64,000 nucleotides of DNA from Henriciella sp. (GTDB taxonomy: Bacteria; Pseudomonadota; Alphaproteobacteria; Caulobacterales; Hyphomonadaceae): the NCBI GenBank assembly GCA_013213785.1, contig JABSPZ010000009.1, positions 1 through 64,000 on the forward strand, written 5' to 3'. Positions 23,403-34,158 of this stretch are shown here, in pieces. How positions within the stretch are numbered: the stretch's first letter is position 1; each line of letters starts with the position of its first letter. Under the pieces are notes generated by a model. That model was not told the DNA's origin. It did no database searches and saw only the letters and a program-made list of their open reading frames with translations. The translations under genes were made by a program, and so were the position numbers.

Positions 23403-24520
23403 TAGACCCTTAGCGGCATCAACACGTATTGCGCGCTCTCATCGCCCGGATCGAGCACGAGGGCGGGCGAGGCCGGATCATTGAACAAGAACCGAGCGTC
23501 TTCCGCTTCGATTTGTGCGGTGACATCGAGCAGGTATTTGGCGTTAAAACCAATATCCATTTCATCGTCTTGATAGTCACATTCGACTTCTTCATGCCCT
23601 TGGCCGGTTTCCGCGCTGTTCACAGCGAGTGTCACGCGGCCTTCAGCCAGAGAGAGTTTGATCGAACGTGAGCGCTCTGCCGATACGGTGGCAACGCGGT
23701 CGACGGCAGCTTCAAAGAGCTTGTTATCGATGACAAGCGCCTTGGCGTTTCCTTTCGGGATTACGCGCGCATAGTCCGGGAATGAGCCATCGATCAGCTT
23801 TGAGGTCAGCTGAGCGCGGCCCGATTTGAAAACGATCTTTGTGTCAGACACTGAGACAGACACGTCGCCATCATCGCTATCGATGAGGCGGCGAACCTCG
23901 CCAACGGCTTTGCGCGGGACGATAACGCCTTCGAGCGCTTCGGCGCCTTTCGGCGCGTCAACCTCGGACAAAGCGAGGCGGTGGCCATCGGTCGCGACAG
24001 TGCGCAGCTTTTTGCCGCCGTCAGTGTCCGCGGTGTGAAGGTAGACACCGTTGAGATAGTAGCGCGTCTCTTCGGTTGAGATCGCGAAACGAGTCTTATC
24101 GATGAGGCGGCGAAGATCAGCAGCTTCGAGCTCAAACTCGGTCGCATCCTCGTCGGGGGTCATGGTCTGGAAGTCGCCTGCGGGAAGTGTTGGCAGCGAG
24201 AATTTGGAGCGGCCAGAGCGGATGGCGAGTTGGCGGTTTTCTGGGTTCAGTTCCAGCTCAACGTCGGCACCGGTTGGCAGTTTGCGGATCACGTCAAACA
24301 GGGTCCCTGCCGGCGCCGTTACAGCACCCGCATCATCGATCTTGGCGTCCGCATGATCGACAGCTTCGATATCGAGATCGGTTGCGGTGAACTTCACTTC
24401 GCTGCCCGTCGCATCGATCAGGATGTTGGACAGGATCGGGATGGTGTTCCGGCGTTCCACGACGTTTTGGACATGTCCAAGCGCATTCAAGAGCGCGCCG
24501 CGTTCGATCGTCAGTTTCAT
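23402..24520 (-). CDS. dnaN: DNA polymerase III beta sliding clamp
   Basis: DnaN forms the ring-shaped processivity clamp. The 372-aa protein shows the three-fold clamp repeat, opening MKLTIERGALLNAL and ending with the characteristic YVLMPLRV. AAGGGA lies 7 bp before the ATG. It follows dnaA with a 147-bp gap that contains a 9-bp GC-rich hairpin, and shares its stop codon with the recF start, giving a dnaA-dnaN-recF unit. Confidence 0.97.
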   Translation of the reverse strand: MKLTIERGALLNALGHVQNVVERRNTIPILSNILIDATGSEVKFTATDLDIEAVDHADAKIDDAGAVTAPAGTLFDVIRKLPTGADVELELNPENRQLAIRSGRSKFSLPTLPAGDFQTMTPDEDATEFELEAADLRRLIDKTRFAISTEETRYYLNGVYLHTADTDGGKKLRTVATDGHRLALSEVDAPKGAEALEGVIVPRKAVGEVRRLIDSDDGDVSVSVSDTKIVFKSGRAQLTSKLIDGSFPDYARVIPKGNAKALVIDNKLFEAAVDRVATVSAERSRSIKLSLAEGRVTLAVNSAETGQGHEEVECDYQDDEMDIGFNAKYLLDVTAQIEAEDARFLFNDPASPALVLDPGDESAQYVLMPLRV

Positions 24521-24586
24521 CTCATCATCCCTTTGCCGGTTATCCGGTCTTGCCCGCGTGTTTTCTCGTCCCGCATCAACGAATCA

Positions 24587-24610
24587 GCCCGCTCCTTTTC
24601 GGGAGCGGGC
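24587..24610 (-). terminator. GC-rich hairpin between dnaA and dnaN
   Basis: A perfect 9-bp stem, GCCCGCTCC / GGAGCGGGC with a 6-nt loop, stands between dnaA and dnaN. On the minus strand the following bases are only mildly T-rich, so it may act as a partial terminator or as an mRNA-stability element rather than a full stop. Confidence 0.45.
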
Positions 24611-24667
24611 CGCTAAAATCACGAATTTCCAGCTAAAAGCAAGTCCTAGTCGGCGCCCGGCTGTGGA

Positions 24668-26134
24668 TCAGGTCTGATCGTGGCCCGCGAGACGGTCAAA
24701 GACCGCATTTTTGACGCGCTCAATTTCCTCACTCATGTCGCGATCGCCCTTATCCAAGGCTTTCTTGATTTTGCGATAGGCGTGCAGAACGGTGGTGTGA
24801 TCTTTCTTTTTGTAAGCCGTCGCGATTTGCGGGAATGACTTGTCCGTCATGACCCGCGACAGGTACATCGCGACCTGGCGAGGATGACAAAGCGTACGGA
24901 CTTTGCTGGCGCTCTCAATATCGGTTTTTGAGATCCGATACAGATCCATGCAGGTGCGCTTAATATCATCCAGCGTCGGCGTGCGCGGTTCGCCCGCGAT
25001 CCGGCGGATGACGGTTTCGAGCATTTCAGGCGTCGGCGCGAGTTCGCCGTAGCCTGTTTCAAGCTGAAGGCTCCAAAGCACACCGCAAAGCTCACGGCCT
25101 GCGCCGCGGACGGTCGCAATAATGCGCTCAACCATCGCGTCAGTGAGCGCAAAGTTTGGAGTATCCTTTGCGATCAGATCGACATGGCGGCGGACAATCG
25201 CCTTGCGCATTTCATTGTCAGGCATTGCCACTTCAACAGAAGCGGCGCCTTTAATCTCGCCCGCGAGTTCTTTCGACAGGCCGATCATGTCACCTGGAGC
25301 GGCGTCGGCCGTGATGATCACGTGGCCGCCCATAGAGGTGACCGCCCGAAGGGCGCCAAAGAAAGCTTTGTCCGTCTTCGCTTTTCCCGCGATCCAGTGA
25401 AGATCATCGATCATCAAGAGATCGTTCTGCTTCACGTAGGCCTGCAGCGCACTTGTGTCGCCGGATCGAGAGTCATTCACAAACCGGGTCATGAATTCTT
25501 CGGCCGAAATGTAGGCCAAGCGGCGTTTGTCCCCGCGCAGCTGCGCGTCCGCTTCAATCGCTTTGAGGATGTGGGTCTTACCTGTGCCTGGCTGACCGTA
25601 AATCACGATCACACCGGCCGGAATAGGCGCTCCTTTGGCGAGGCGTTTTCCGAGCCCGACGGCACGCGCATTCGACGGTCCAGAGACTAAGGTCGAAAAG
25701 GTCATCGCGTGATCGATGTCCAGCGCCTCATACTCGGCTTGAACTTCATCGGCTTCGACGTTTTCGCGCTCGTCTTCGCTGAGCCATGGATCGCCCACAA
25801 CATCACGTACGTCTTCAGGGACGCGGCCCCAAAGTTCGAACTTCAAACGGCGGTTCTTCGGATCCAGCTTCAGCCACGCTTTTTGCAGCGGGCGCGCGAA
25901 ATCCGTGGTCACGCGATCCAGCGTCAGCTGATCCGGCGCCGCGATAACAATTGAATTATTAACTTCCGCGACAAAGCGAATGGCGGTGAGCCATTGCTGC
26001 GCGTTACCTGGTTTAATGTCAGCTTCAACAGCGTCCAGCGACTTCGACCAGATTGCTTTTGCACCTTGATGGGCAACGGCTTGAACCGTCTCGGGTGCAG
26101 CCTTCTGCCCATCAACCCCATGCGTCAGCCCCAT
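24668..26134 (-). CDS. dnaA: Chromosomal replication initiator DnaA
   Basis: The AAA+ initiator that melts the chromosomal origin. The 488-aa protein has domain I (about 20-100), a linker, the AAA+ domain with Walker A GQPGTGKT and Walker B LLMIDDLHWIAGK, and the C-terminal DNA-binding domain with CHPRQVAMYLSR and KKKDHTTVLHA. The usual GGRDHTTV signature is replaced by KKKDHTTV; the D-H-T-T core that reads the DnaA box is kept. AAAGGA lies about 8 bp before the ATG. A 450-bp gene-free region separates it from rpsT. Confidence 0.97.
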   Translation of the reverse strand: MGLTHGVDGQKAAPETVQAVAHQGAKAIWSKSLDAVEADIKPGNAQQWLTAIRFVAEVNNSIVIAAPDQLTLDRVTTDFARPLQKAWLKLDPKNRRLKFELWGRVPEDVRDVVGDPWLSEDERENVEADEVQAEYEALDIDHAMTFSTLVSGPSNARAVGLGKRLAKGAPIPAGVIVIYGQPGTGKTHILKAIEADAQLRGDKRRLAYISAEEFMTRFVNDSRSGDTSALQAYVKQNDLLMIDDLHWIAGKAKTDKAFFGALRAVTSMGGHVIITADAAPGDMIGLSKELAGEIKGAASVEVAMPDNEMRKAIVRRHVDLIAKDTPNFALTDAMVERIIATVRGAGRELCGVLWSLQLETGYGELAPTPEMLETVIRRIAGEPRTPTLDDIKRTCMDLYRISKTDIESASKVRTLCHPRQVAMYLSRVMTDKSFPQIATAYKKKDHTTVLHAYRKIKKALDKGDRDMSEEIERVKNAVFDRLAGHDQT

Positions 26135-26514
26135 CAGATGTTCCTTTCTTTTAGTACTTTTTTATGTTCATCTAGGCGACCGAACGGAACAGACACATCC
26201 CCTGTTCAGGCTCTTGCAAGCCTGCCCCAAAATACGCTGTACACAGAGGACATTCCGTCGATGGAGAGAGTTAACCAGACCCAGATTTTGGTTGCAACTG
26301 AAGAAACTTTACATTCTCCGTCAAAGCGCAGGTTGACTCGTCCAAACCCCTTGAAGAATCAGCTAAAAAAAAAGAAAAAAAGTTGCGCTTGACAGGTTTC
26401 AACCCGTTGCAGTGATTGGGTATTCAAGCTTTGTTCTGTCAACGCCAAAATGGGGTTTTCCCTGTGGATTTCGACAGGTAAAGACACCCGGATAATTCTA
26501 GTGAAAATGCCATA
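26135..26514. other. Gene-free region upstream of dnaA
   Basis: This is the main part of the only gene-free stretch over 300 bp. It must hold the dnaA promoter. It contains a purine tract at 26365-26381, two GANTC sites of the CcrM type at 26335-26339 and 26356-26360 (about what chance predicts), and facing copies of TTGACA at 26389-26394 (plus) and 26437-26442 (minus). Only one poor DnaA-box-like 9-mer (TGTGGATTT, near 26464) is visible, so I do not call an origin here. Confidence 0.5.
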
Positions 26515-26545
26515 GAAAAAGCCCGCATGGCGAAACCAGCGGGCT
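26515..26545 (-). terminator. Intrinsic terminator of rpsT
   Basis: On the minus strand the stem AGCCCGC / GCGGGCT with a 12-nt loop is followed by a short T-run. It lies 40 bp after the rpsT stop codon and separates rpsT from dnaA transcription. Confidence 0.8.
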
Positions 26546-26584
26546 ATGCAATTTCATCTGTCTAGGGACAGTGTTTGGGTGGCG

Positions 26585-26848
26585 TTACGCCATCGCCTTT
26601 ACACGAGCTGAAAGACGCGAAATTTTGCGAGAAGATGTGTTTTTGTGGATCACACCTTTGCCTGCAGCGCGCATGATTTCAGGTTGCGCAGCTTTCAAAG
26701 CTTCAGCTGCAACGGCTTTGTCGCCGGCTTCGATCGCTTCTTCAACTTTACGAACAAAGGTACGCATACGAGAGCGACGCGTCTTGTTCACTTCAGTGCG
26801 CGTTGCGATCTTGCGCACCATCTTTTTGGCTGATTTCGTGTTCGCCAT
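26585..26848 (-). CDS. rpsT: 30S ribosomal protein S20
   Basis: The 87-aa, highly basic protein opens with [13 protein letters not shown] and ends with the helical [14 protein letters not shown] segment typical of bacterial S20, which binds 16S rRNA early in 30S assembly. AAAGGAG lies 6 bp before the ATG. It stands alone between its own promoter and terminator, directly upstream of the dnaA region, a placement shared with Caulobacter-type chromosomes. Confidence 0.98.
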   Translation of the reverse strand: MANTKSAKKMVRKIATRTEVNKTRRSRMRTFVRKVEEAIEAGDKAVAAEALKAAQPEIMRAAGKGVIHKNTSSRKISRLSARVKAMA

Positions 26849-26887
26849 CTAAAACTCCTTTGGTCGCCCTATCTGGCGAAGAGGCGC

Positions 26888-26916
26888 TAAGTACAGAATG
26901 CACCCCACCGCGTCAA
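26888..26916 (-). promoter_or_regulatory. Candidate rpsT promoter
   Basis: On the minus strand TTGACG, a 17-nt spacer and TACTTA match housekeeping promoter elements and would start transcription about 33 nt upstream of the rpsT ATG. Confidence 0.6.
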
Positions 26917-26981
26917 CCGCTGCATGCGTTTGTTCGTGTAGAATCTGCTGACTCTTTTTCTATGACCTTGTTTGGGCGCGT

Positions 26982-27758
26982 CTATTGATTTTTGAAATGC
27001 GCCTGACGTTTCTCAACAAAGGCCTCCATGCCTTCTTTCTGATCTTCCGTCGCAAACAGCGAATGGAACAGGCGACGCTCGAACATTACACCCTGGCTCA
27101 GTGGGGTCTCATAGGCCGCATTCACCATCTCTTTGGTCAACATAGCAGCGGCGCGCGGCATTGAAGCGATCTTCTTAGCGACCGCTTTTGCTTCTTCGAC
27201 CAGATCATCCACAGGCACGATGCGAGAGACAAGGCCGCAGCGCTCGGCTTCTTCAGCATCCATCATGCGGCCCGTGAGGCACATTTCCATCGCTTTCGAC
27301 TTTCCTGCGAAACGCGTCAGGCGCTGCGTTCCGCCTGCACCAGGGGAAACACCGATTGTAATTTCGGGTTGGCCAAACTTGGCTTTCTCGCCAGCGAGGA
27401 TGAAGTCACACATCATCGCGAGCTCGCAGCCACCGCCCAATGCGTAGCCATTTACTGCCGCGATGAGAGGCTTACGGGTCCGAGCGGCCCGTTCCCAATT
27501 GCGCGTGATGAAATCCTGATAATAGGCTTCCATATAAGAAAGCTCGCGCATTTCTTTGATATCGGCGCCCGCGGCAAAGGCCTTCTTAGATCCGGTGATG
27601 ACGATGCAGCCGATTTCTGGGTCTGAATCAAAGCGATCGAGCGCAGCCGTCAGCTCATCCATGAGCTGGTTATTAAACGCGTTCAGCGCATCCGGACGGT
27701 TCAGAGTAATGACGGCAACTTCGCCATCGACCTCGGTTAAGAGTGTTTCGTAGGCCAT
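26982..27758 (-). CDS. Enoyl-CoA hydratase
   Basis: A crotonase-fold enzyme that hydrates 2-enoyl-CoA in fatty-acid beta-oxidation. Starting at the ATG at 27758 gives MAYETLL and 257-258 aa, the normal length; the frame runs 17 residues further upstream. The oxyanion-hole segment AAGADIKEM and both catalytic glutamates (GGGCELAM and QPEITIG, followed by PGAGGTQRL) are present, so it should be a true hydratase. It may feed hydroxyacyl-CoA metabolism together with the PHA genes, but there is no direct genetic link. Confidence 0.93.
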   Translation of the reverse strand: MAYETLLTEVDGEVAVITLNRPDALNAFNNQLMDELTAALDRFDSDPEIGCIVITGSKKAFAAGADIKEMRELSYMEAYYQDFITRNWERAARTRKPLIAAVNGYALGGGCELAMMCDFILAGEKAKFGQPEITIGVSPGAGGTQRLTRFAGKSKAMEMCLTGRMMDAEEAERCGLVSRIVPVDDLVEEAKAVAKKIASMPRAAAMLTKEMVNAAYETPLSQGVMFERRLFHSLFATEDQKEGMEAFVEKRQAHFKNQ

Positions 27759-28007
27759 GGGAATCCCAGCTATCCTTATTTTGCCCAAGTCTGCCGTGCG
27801 TGACGGCAACCCATTCTGCGCAAGGTGTAGATTATAATACGCAAAGCGTCGATAGCGGGTGTCAGACCCGCGCTCTGCCGAGCTCTGAACTCAACGAAAG
27901 CGCGTATGGTTAATTGCGATCCTCTGGATTCGCGCGATCTCTTTAAAAGCCACTCAACACAAGGTTGTTATTGCCAGTATTCAATGAGAAAGAGGACTGA
28001 CGTCAGA

Positions 28008-29090
28008 ATGATCAACGATCCAAAATCTAATTCTGTTCAGACTGGTAAAGTAAAAACGCCGCGTTCTCTTTCGTGGGAGTTCGGGCGCGCTGCCTTCAAG
28101 CTGATCGTGCAATACAAGAGTTCCGCAGATCCGAAGTCTTATGCTGTTTGGTATGCCTATGCGGCCCAGAGCAAACCGGCTCTGAACAAGGAGCTGGATG
28201 AGATCCTAGCGGAGAATGGCGGAATTACTGCGGTCGAGGTTCAACAGCTGCATGATACTCATCTGCGGATCGATGGTCTCGCTGAAGAAAATCTCGAAAC
28301 GATCAGTCGCGCCATCGAAGACAAAGTTGCTGGCGCGCAGACTTTGATGACTGAGGCCATTTCCACCACCGATGAATATGTCTCATCGCTCGACCGTGCG
28401 AAGGAGCAGCTGCCGCTCGGCTCGACAAGAGAGCAGATTGTCGGCGCGATCGAAGGCATTATTGAGCAAGGCGAAGCGTCGAAGAAATCTGCGCTGGGTG
28501 TGCAATCTGCTTTGCAAAGCACGCATAGCGAAATCTCTCAGCTTAGCTCTCGGGTCGGAAAGGTTCGTGACAAACTGATGCGAGACTCTGTAACGGAACT
28601 CATGAACCGCCAAAAATTTGTGAGCGTTCTAGATGAGAAATCCGCAGAAGCGCTCACCAATGGTTACTCTTTGACGGTCCTCATTCTGAGCCTGAAGAAT
28701 GTGCAAGCGCTGAACGAAAGTGCTGACATGGACATTTCAGAGTTCATCGTGAAGTCGGTTTCGGAGATCATTACGAAAGCGGTCGGATCGAAAGGGATTT
28801 GCGCCCGTTTTTCAGGAACCGTGTTTGGGATCGTTCTTCCGCGTTCGGCCTATGCAGATGCCAGCAAGGTAGCTCGAGCCATCATAGATGAATTGGACAT
28901 CTTCAAGCTGATGAAACGCCCCAGCGGTGACATCGTAGGCTATATTACTTGCGGGATTGGCGGATCTTCATTGCGCGCCGGTATCGGGCCCGATGATCTA
29001 ATCAAACTCGCGACAGAGCAAGCCCAGCAGGCAAAGCACTCAGATAAGAGCGGGATCAAATTCGATCTGAGAAACCAGCAGGCGGCTTAG
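28008..29090 (+). CDS. Degenerate GGDEF-domain protein
   Basis: A soluble protein of about 360 aa. The N-terminal part ([22 protein letters not shown]) resembles the helical module found before GGDEF domains in other alphaproteobacteria, followed by a long helical, probably coiled-coil region. The C-terminal half has GGDEF-domain landmarks ([12 protein letters not shown]), but the active-site loop reads SGTVF at about residues 269-273 instead of GGDEF, so it should not be an active diguanylate cyclase. It may be a c-di-GMP or protein-binding scaffold. The ATG at 28008 has GAGGA about 11 bp upstream; in-frame starts exist at 27906 and 27984. It overlaps the convergent mutS end. Confidence 0.8.
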   Translation: MINDPKSNSVQTGKVKTPRSLSWEFGRAAFKLIVQYKSSADPKSYAVWYAYAAQSKPALNKELDEILAENGGITAVEVQQLHDTHLRIDGLAEENLETISRAIEDKVAGAQTLMTEAISTTDEYVSSLDRAKEQLPLGSTREQIVGAIEGIIEQGEASKKSALGVQSALQSTHSEISQLSSRVGKVRDKLMRDSVTELMNRQKFVSVLDEKSAEALTNGYSLTVLILSLKNVQALNESADMDISEFIVKSVSEIITKAVGSKGICARFSGTVFGIVLPRSAYADASKVARAIIDELDIFKLMKRPSGDIVGYITCGIGGSSLRAGIGPDDLIKLATEQAQQAKHSDKSGIKFDLRNQQAA

Positions 29091-31765
29091 AGATTGGTCT
29101 TTAATTTGTAGATTAAATCCAGCGCATCGCGTGGTGTTAGCGTGTCAGGATCAATCGTATCGAGCAAATCCAGCGCTGGGTGCGCTTCGGCATCAGTTAC
29201 TTCGTCTGCCTCTTCGATTGCCGCGGCAAAGAGCGGTAGTGTCTCCACAGCATCTGGCGCGGCTTCAAGCTTCTTCAGAACTTGCTCTGCACGGCGTACG
29301 GCCTTTTCTGGCAGCCCAGCAAGCTTTGCGACTTGGACCCCATAAGAGCGGTCTGCTGGGCCAGATTGAACGTCATGCAGGAAGACCAGTTCATCTTTCC
29401 ACTCCTTCGCGCGCAGAGAGAGATTGGTCGCCGCGCCCAGATCTTCGGCGAGGCCGGTCAGCTCGTGATAGTGTGTCGCAAAGAGGGCTCGGCATTTATT
29501 CGTATTGTGAAGGTGCTCAACCGCGGCCCAGGCGATGGCGAGGCCATCATAAGTCGATGTTCCGCGTCCAACCTCATCCAAGATCACGAAGGAATGTTCT
29601 GTTGCTTGGGTTAGAATGGCGGCCGTCTCAACCATCTCCACCATAAAAGTTGAACGTCCGCGAGAGAGATCGTCGCTCGCGCCAACCCGAGAGAAGACCC
29701 GATCGGCCAGGCCCATCGTGAGCGCGCGGGCAGGCACATATAGGCCAGCTTGTGCGAGAATGACGGCCAGACACGCTTGTCGCAAATAGGTCGACTTACC
29801 AGCCATATTCGGCCCGGTGACGAGCGCTAGGCGCGGCCCTTGAGCGCTGGACGCATCGAGCAAGGTGTCATTGGCGGTAAAGCCATCCCCTTGCTTGCGG
29901 AGCGACGCCTCGACCACAGGGTGGCGCAATCCTTCTGCGTGAAAGACCGGGGCGCTGCTCAAGGTCGGGCGGACAGCTTGGCATTCATGCGCCCATTCTG
30001 CATTGGCGCTTGCCGTGTCGAGTTCTGCGAGGGCCAAAGCGGCTGCGTTTAGCGGGTCGGACAGCGTTTCGATGCGTTGGCAAAACTGTTCGAAGACCTG
30101 CAGCTCGCGGCCTTTTGCAATATCGTCCGCGCGTGAGATCTTTCCGGCAAGCTCTGAGAGCTCAGCGGTCGAGAACCGGACATTCGATGCCAGGGTTTGG
30201 CGATGAATGAAGGTCTCGGCCAGCGGCGCCTGCATCATTGGATCGGCATGGCGTGCGGGCACGTCGATGAAGTAACCCAGCACATTGTTGAACTTGATTT
30301 TAAGCGTGCTGATCCCGGTTTCGTCTGCGTAACGCGTTTGCAGCTCTGCAATGATCTGACGGCTGTCCGACTTCAGAGACCGCGCCTCATCCAGCGCGGC
30401 ATCCCAACCGGCCGCCACGAAACCGCCATCGCGGGCGAGGGTGGGGAGATCATCGCTCAGTGCTTGTCCGAGATCAGATGTTAGAGCTGCCAGATCAGGC
30501 TGATTGGAGAGCGTCAGCGCGTTGAGCGCCGTTTCGATCAGACCAGGTGGGTTGGTCTGTGCGCGCGACGTTTCAGCCACCGCGGCTTCACCCGCTTTCA
30601 GCGCCGCGCCAATCGCGGCCAAGTCACGTGGTCCTCCTCTGCCAAGCCGGATGCGAGACCGGGCTCGTTCGAGGTCTGGTGCACTTTTGAGGCGCGTGCG
30701 GATTGCGTCGCGCAAATGTTCATTGGCGAGAAAGTACTCAACAGAGTCGTACCGCGCGGTGATCTCGCCTAGGTCGGTTTCGGGCCGCGCTAGTCTAGAG
30801 GCCAGTAGCCGAGCGCCGGGCGATGTGAGGGTTCGATCGACCGTGTCGAGCAGGGTTCCCTGCCGCGATCCGTTGAGCGCCGTATCGATTTCGAGGCTCG
30901 CGCGCGTAGCGGGATCAATGCTCAGGGCACTGGTCTTTGCACTTCGCTTCGGCGGATCAAGCCGGATGTCGGCCCCTGCCTGCGTGAGCGATAGATAGTC
31001 TAGAAGGAGGCCGCATGCGCCAAGCTCGCTTTTGGAAAAGGCACCAAACGCATCCAGCGCCGCGACCTTGAAGGCATCTTTTAAGAGCCGCTCACCCGAC
31101 TTGGATGATGCGGCGCTGTTCGGGCGATAGGTCAGGGGGAGTTTTAGCGCCTCATTCGCGATACCGACGAGCGGACGTTCGGCGTCACGCTCCGTGACCA
31201 GAAGTTCCCGGATCGGAAGTGCACCCAGGGTCTCGGACAACACTTCCGGCGCGAAGGCAAAGACTTCAAAATAACCGGTCGATACATCGCAAGCAGCCAA
31301 AGCGGCATCTGTACCGCCCGCGCCAAAGACGACCGCGACCAAGGCCTGCGCCTGGCGCGCCGTCAGGAGGCTTTCCTCGGTGATCGTGCCCGGTGTCACG
31401 ATGCGAACGATTTCGCGGTTCACAATCGACTTGGATCCGCGCTTCTTCGCTTCGGCTGGCGTTTCAGTCTGTTCGCAAACGGCGACCCGTTCGCCGGACT
31501 TTATCAAACGGGCGAGATAGCCTTCAGCCGCGTGATAGGGCACCCCGGCCATTGGGATCGGTTCGCCATTATGCTCGCCGCGTGCGGTCAGCGTGATGTC
31601 AAGAATCTCGGCCGCACGCACCGCGTCTTCGAAGAACAGCTCGTAAAAGTCACCCATACGAAAAAATAGAAGCGCATCTTCATGCTGCGCTTTGATAGCA
31701 AGATATTGCGCCATGAATGGCGTTGGCGCCTTGGGCTTCTTCACGGGTTGGGCGGTATCAGGCAC
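29087..31765 (-). CDS. mutS: DNA mismatch repair protein MutS
   Basis: The mismatch-recognition ATPase of the MutS1 type. The 892-aa protein begins with [13 protein letters not shown] and carries the mismatch-wedge motif [11 protein letters not shown] at about residues 35-45. The ATPase domain shows GPNMAGKST (Walker A), the STFMVEM segment and [14 protein letters not shown] (Walker B/signature). It is divergent from maeB and ends overlapping the neighbouring GGDEF gene by a few bases. Confidence 0.97.
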   Translation of the reverse strand: MPDTAQPVKKPKAPTPFMAQYLAIKAQHEDALLFFRMGDFYELFFEDAVRAAEILDITLTARGEHNGEPIPMAGVPYHAAEGYLARLIKSGERVAVCEQTETPAEAKKRGSKSIVNREIVRIVTPGTITEESLLTARQAQALVAVVFGAGGTDAALAACDVSTGYFEVFAFAPEVLSETLGALPIRELLVTERDAERPLVGIANEALKLPLTYRPNSAASSKSGERLLKDAFKVAALDAFGAFSKSELGACGLLLDYLSLTQAGADIRLDPPKRSAKTSALSIDPATRASLEIDTALNGSRQGTLLDTVDRTLTSPGARLLASRLARPETDLGEITARYDSVEYFLANEHLRDAIRTRLKSAPDLERARSRIRLGRGGPRDLAAIGAALKAGEAAVAETSRAQTNPPGLIETALNALTLSNQPDLAALTSDLGQALSDDLPTLARDGGFVAAGWDAALDEARSLKSDSRQIIAELQTRYADETGISTLKIKFNNVLGYFIDVPARHADPMMQAPLAETFIHRQTLASNVRFSTAELSELAGKISRADDIAKGRELQVFEQFCQRIETLSDPLNAAALALAELDTASANAEWAHECQAVRPTLSSAPVFHAEGLRHPVVEASLRKQGDGFTANDTLLDASSAQGPRLALVTGPNMAGKSTYLRQACLAVILAQAGLYVPARALTMGLADRVFSRVGASDDLSRGRSTFMVEMVETAAILTQATEHSFVILDEVGRGTSTYDGLAIAWAAVEHLHNTNKCRALFATHYHELTGLAEDLGAATNLSLRAKEWKDELVFLHDVQSGPADRSYGVQVAKLAGLPEKAVRRAEQVLKKLEAAPDAVETLPLFAAAIEEADEVTDAEAHPALDLLDTIDPDTLTPRDALDLIYKLKTNL

Positions 31766-31884
31766 AGTCTTGCGAATCCTTCAGAAGGCGATTCAAATAA
31801 AGCAATCACAACGGCTTGTCCCCCCTTGCGGACACGCTTATGAGGCGGCAGAAATTTTGAAAAGCCTTGAAAGGCGACTCGATC

Positions 31885-34158
31885 ATGACCACCAAGCGTC
31901 CAAGCTTCACAGATCAAGAAGCGCTCGACTTCCACGCCCACCCGGTTCCTGGCAAAATTTCCATGATGCCAACCAAGCCGATGCAGACGCAGCGCGACCT
32001 TTCTCTGGCTTACAGTCCAGGTGTTGCGGTGCCTGTCGAGGCGATCGGTAAAGACGAAGACCTGGCCTACGATTACACCGCCAAGGGTAACACGGTGGCT
32101 GTGATTTCGAACGGAACAGCGATCCTTGGGCTCGGTGACCTCGGTGCTATGGCGTCCAAGCCGGTGATGGAAGGCAAGTCCGTTCTCTTCAAACGCTTTG
32201 CCGATATCGACAGCTTTGATGTCGAGGTTCAGACCAAGGATGTCGAAGAGTTCTGTACCGTCGTGCGCAACATCGGCGCGACTTGGGGCGGGATAAACTT
32301 GGAAGACATCGCCTCCCCGGAAGCGTTTATCATCGAACAGCGTTTGCGCGATGAGCTCGATATTCCGGTGTTCCACGATGATCAGCACGGCACGGCAATT
32401 ATCGCCGCCGCGGGCATCATCAATGCCTGCGCGATCACCGGTCGCAAGCTTGAGGATTTGAAAGTTGCCGTTTCTGGTGCAGGAGCGGCAGGCCTATCTG
32501 TGGCGGGCCTCATTCGCCATCTCGGTGTTAAAGCTGAGAATATTCTGATGGCCGATAGCGCCGGCATTCTGTTCGAGGGCCGGACGGAGAAGATGGACCA
32601 GTTCAAGTCCGCTTTCACGGTAAAGACAGAGAAGCGAACCTTGGCCGAAGCCATGGAAGGCGCAGACTGTTTCCTTGGCCTTTCGGTCAAAGGCGCGGTC
32701 AATCAGGACATGGTCAAATCCATGGCCAAGGATCCAATCATCTTCGCAATGGCGAACCCGGATCCAGAGATCCGTCCGGAAGAAATCAAAGCCGTGCGCG
32801 GTGATGCGATTATCGCCACCGGGCGCTCTGACTATCCAAACCAAGTCAATAATGTCCTTGGCTTCCCTTACATTTTCCGCGGCGCGCTGGATGTTCGTGC
32901 GCGCAGCATTAACGAAGAGATGAAGGTCGCCGCCGCCCGCGCACTTGCGGAACTGGCGCGTGAAGATGTGCCGGACGAGGTTGCTGCCGCTTATCACGGC
33001 GCCCGCCCACAATTTGGCCGCGACTATATTATCCCAACCCCATTCGATCCGCGTCTGATCAGCTTTATTCCGCCATTCGTCGCGCAAGCGGCGATGGATA
33101 CAGGCGTCGCGCGGAAACCGATTGAGGATATGGAAGAGTATCGCCAGTCATTGGCGCGTCGCCTCGATCCAACTGCCTCCTTCCTGCAGGGGGTTCAATC
33201 CGCCGTCCGCCGAGACCAGAAGCGGATCGTGTTCGCGGAAGGCGAAGAGCCGCAAGTGGTTCGCGCGGCTTGGACATTTAAACAACAAGGCCTCGGCCAC
33301 CCAGTATTGATCGGCCGCGAGGCGCAAGTCGAGCGCACGATGAAACAGATGGGCGTTCCAGAAGGCGCCCTTGAAATCATCAATGCGCGTCTGTCTGACC
33401 GGAATGCCGACTATACCGACTATTTGTACGCGCGTTTGCAGCGACGCGGATATCTGAAGCGCGACGCGCAGCGATTGGTCAATCAGGACCGCAACGTCTT
33501 TGGCTGTTGTATGCTTGCGCACGGCGATGCCGACGGCATGGTCACAGGTGTGACGCGGAATTACGATGTTTGCCTCACCGATGTGCGCCTGTCTCTGGAT
33601 CCGCTACCAGACGCTGATGTGATCGGCATGTCGATGGTTATCAATCGCGGCAAGACGATCTTTATCGCCGATACCAGCGTCAACGAATTGCCAGATGGTG
33701 AGCAGCTCGCTGGAATTGCGAAAGAAGCAGCCATGGCGGTTAAGCGCCTCGGCTTCACACCGCGCGTCGCTTTCTTGTCCTATTCGACCTTCGGCAACCC
33801 GATGGGCGAGCGCGCAGAGAAGGTCCGCGAAGCGGTCTCGATCATGGATGCCTGTCCGGACTGTGACTTTGAGTATGAAGGTGACATTGCCGCCGACGTG
33901 GCGCTGAACCCGATGCACAAAGTGCTCTATCCGTTCTCGCGCTTGTCTGGTGAAGCCAACGTTCTGGTAATGCCAGCTATTCACTCGGCCTCGATCTCGA
34001 CGAAACTGCTCGAAGGCATGTCCCGCGCGACCGTGATTGGGCCGGTGCTGCTGGGGATGTCGAAGTCAGTTCAGATCGCATCACTCGGCGCAACGGTCAA
34101 CGATATCGTCAACCTCGCGACCGTTGCTGCCTTCGACATTGACCGCGTTGGATCTTAG
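31885..34158 (+). CDS. maeB: NADP-dependent malic enzyme with phosphotransacetylase-like domain
   Basis: MaeB oxidatively decarboxylates malate to pyruvate, linking the TCA cycle to acetyl-CoA and NADPH supply. The 757-aa protein has the malic-enzyme domain first ([43 protein letters not shown] for cofactor binding) and a phosphotransacetylase-like region from about residue 430 to the end, thought to be regulatory in this subfamily. I chose the ATG at 31885 with AAAGGCGA upstream; a TTG six codons earlier is less likely. The stop overlaps the convergent ampG end. Confidence 0.95.
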   Translation: MTTKRPSFTDQEALDFHAHPVPGKISMMPTKPMQTQRDLSLAYSPGVAVPVEAIGKDEDLAYDYTAKGNTVAVISNGTAILGLGDLGAMASKPVMEGKSVLFKRFADIDSFDVEVQTKDVEEFCTVVRNIGATWGGINLEDIASPEAFIIEQRLRDELDIPVFHDDQHGTAIIAAAGIINACAITGRKLEDLKVAVSGAGAAGLSVAGLIRHLGVKAENILMADSAGILFEGRTEKMDQFKSAFTVKTEKRTLAEAMEGADCFLGLSVKGAVNQDMVKSMAKDPIIFAMANPDPEIRPEEIKAVRGDAIIATGRSDYPNQVNNVLGFPYIFRGALDVRARSINEEMKVAAARALAELAREDVPDEVAAAYHGARPQFGRDYIIPTPFDPRLISFIPPFVAQAAMDTGVARKPIEDMEEYRQSLARRLDPTASFLQGVQSAVRRDQKRIVFAEGEEPQVVRAAWTFKQQGLGHPVLIGREAQVERTMKQMGVPEGALEIINARLSDRNADYTDYLYARLQRRGYLKRDAQRLVNQDRNVFGCCMLAHGDADGMVTGVTRNYDVCLTDVRLSLDPLPDADVIGMSMVINRGKTIFIADTSVNELPDGEQLAGIAKEAAMAVKRLGFTPRVAFLSYSTFGNPMGERAEKVREAVSIMDACPDCDFEYEGDIAADVALNPMHKVLYPFSRLSGEANVLVMPAIHSASISTKLLEGMSRATVIGPVLLGMSKSVQIASLGATVNDIVNLATVAAFDIDRVGS

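Noticed and set aside
26335-26360. Two GANTC sites as a CcrM control region of dnaA
   Set aside because: About two GANTC sites are expected by chance in 450 bp; position alone does not show regulation.
26365-26381. A-rich tract as an origin unwinding element
   Set aside because: It is a short purine run without clustered DnaA boxes around it, so I do not call oriC from it.
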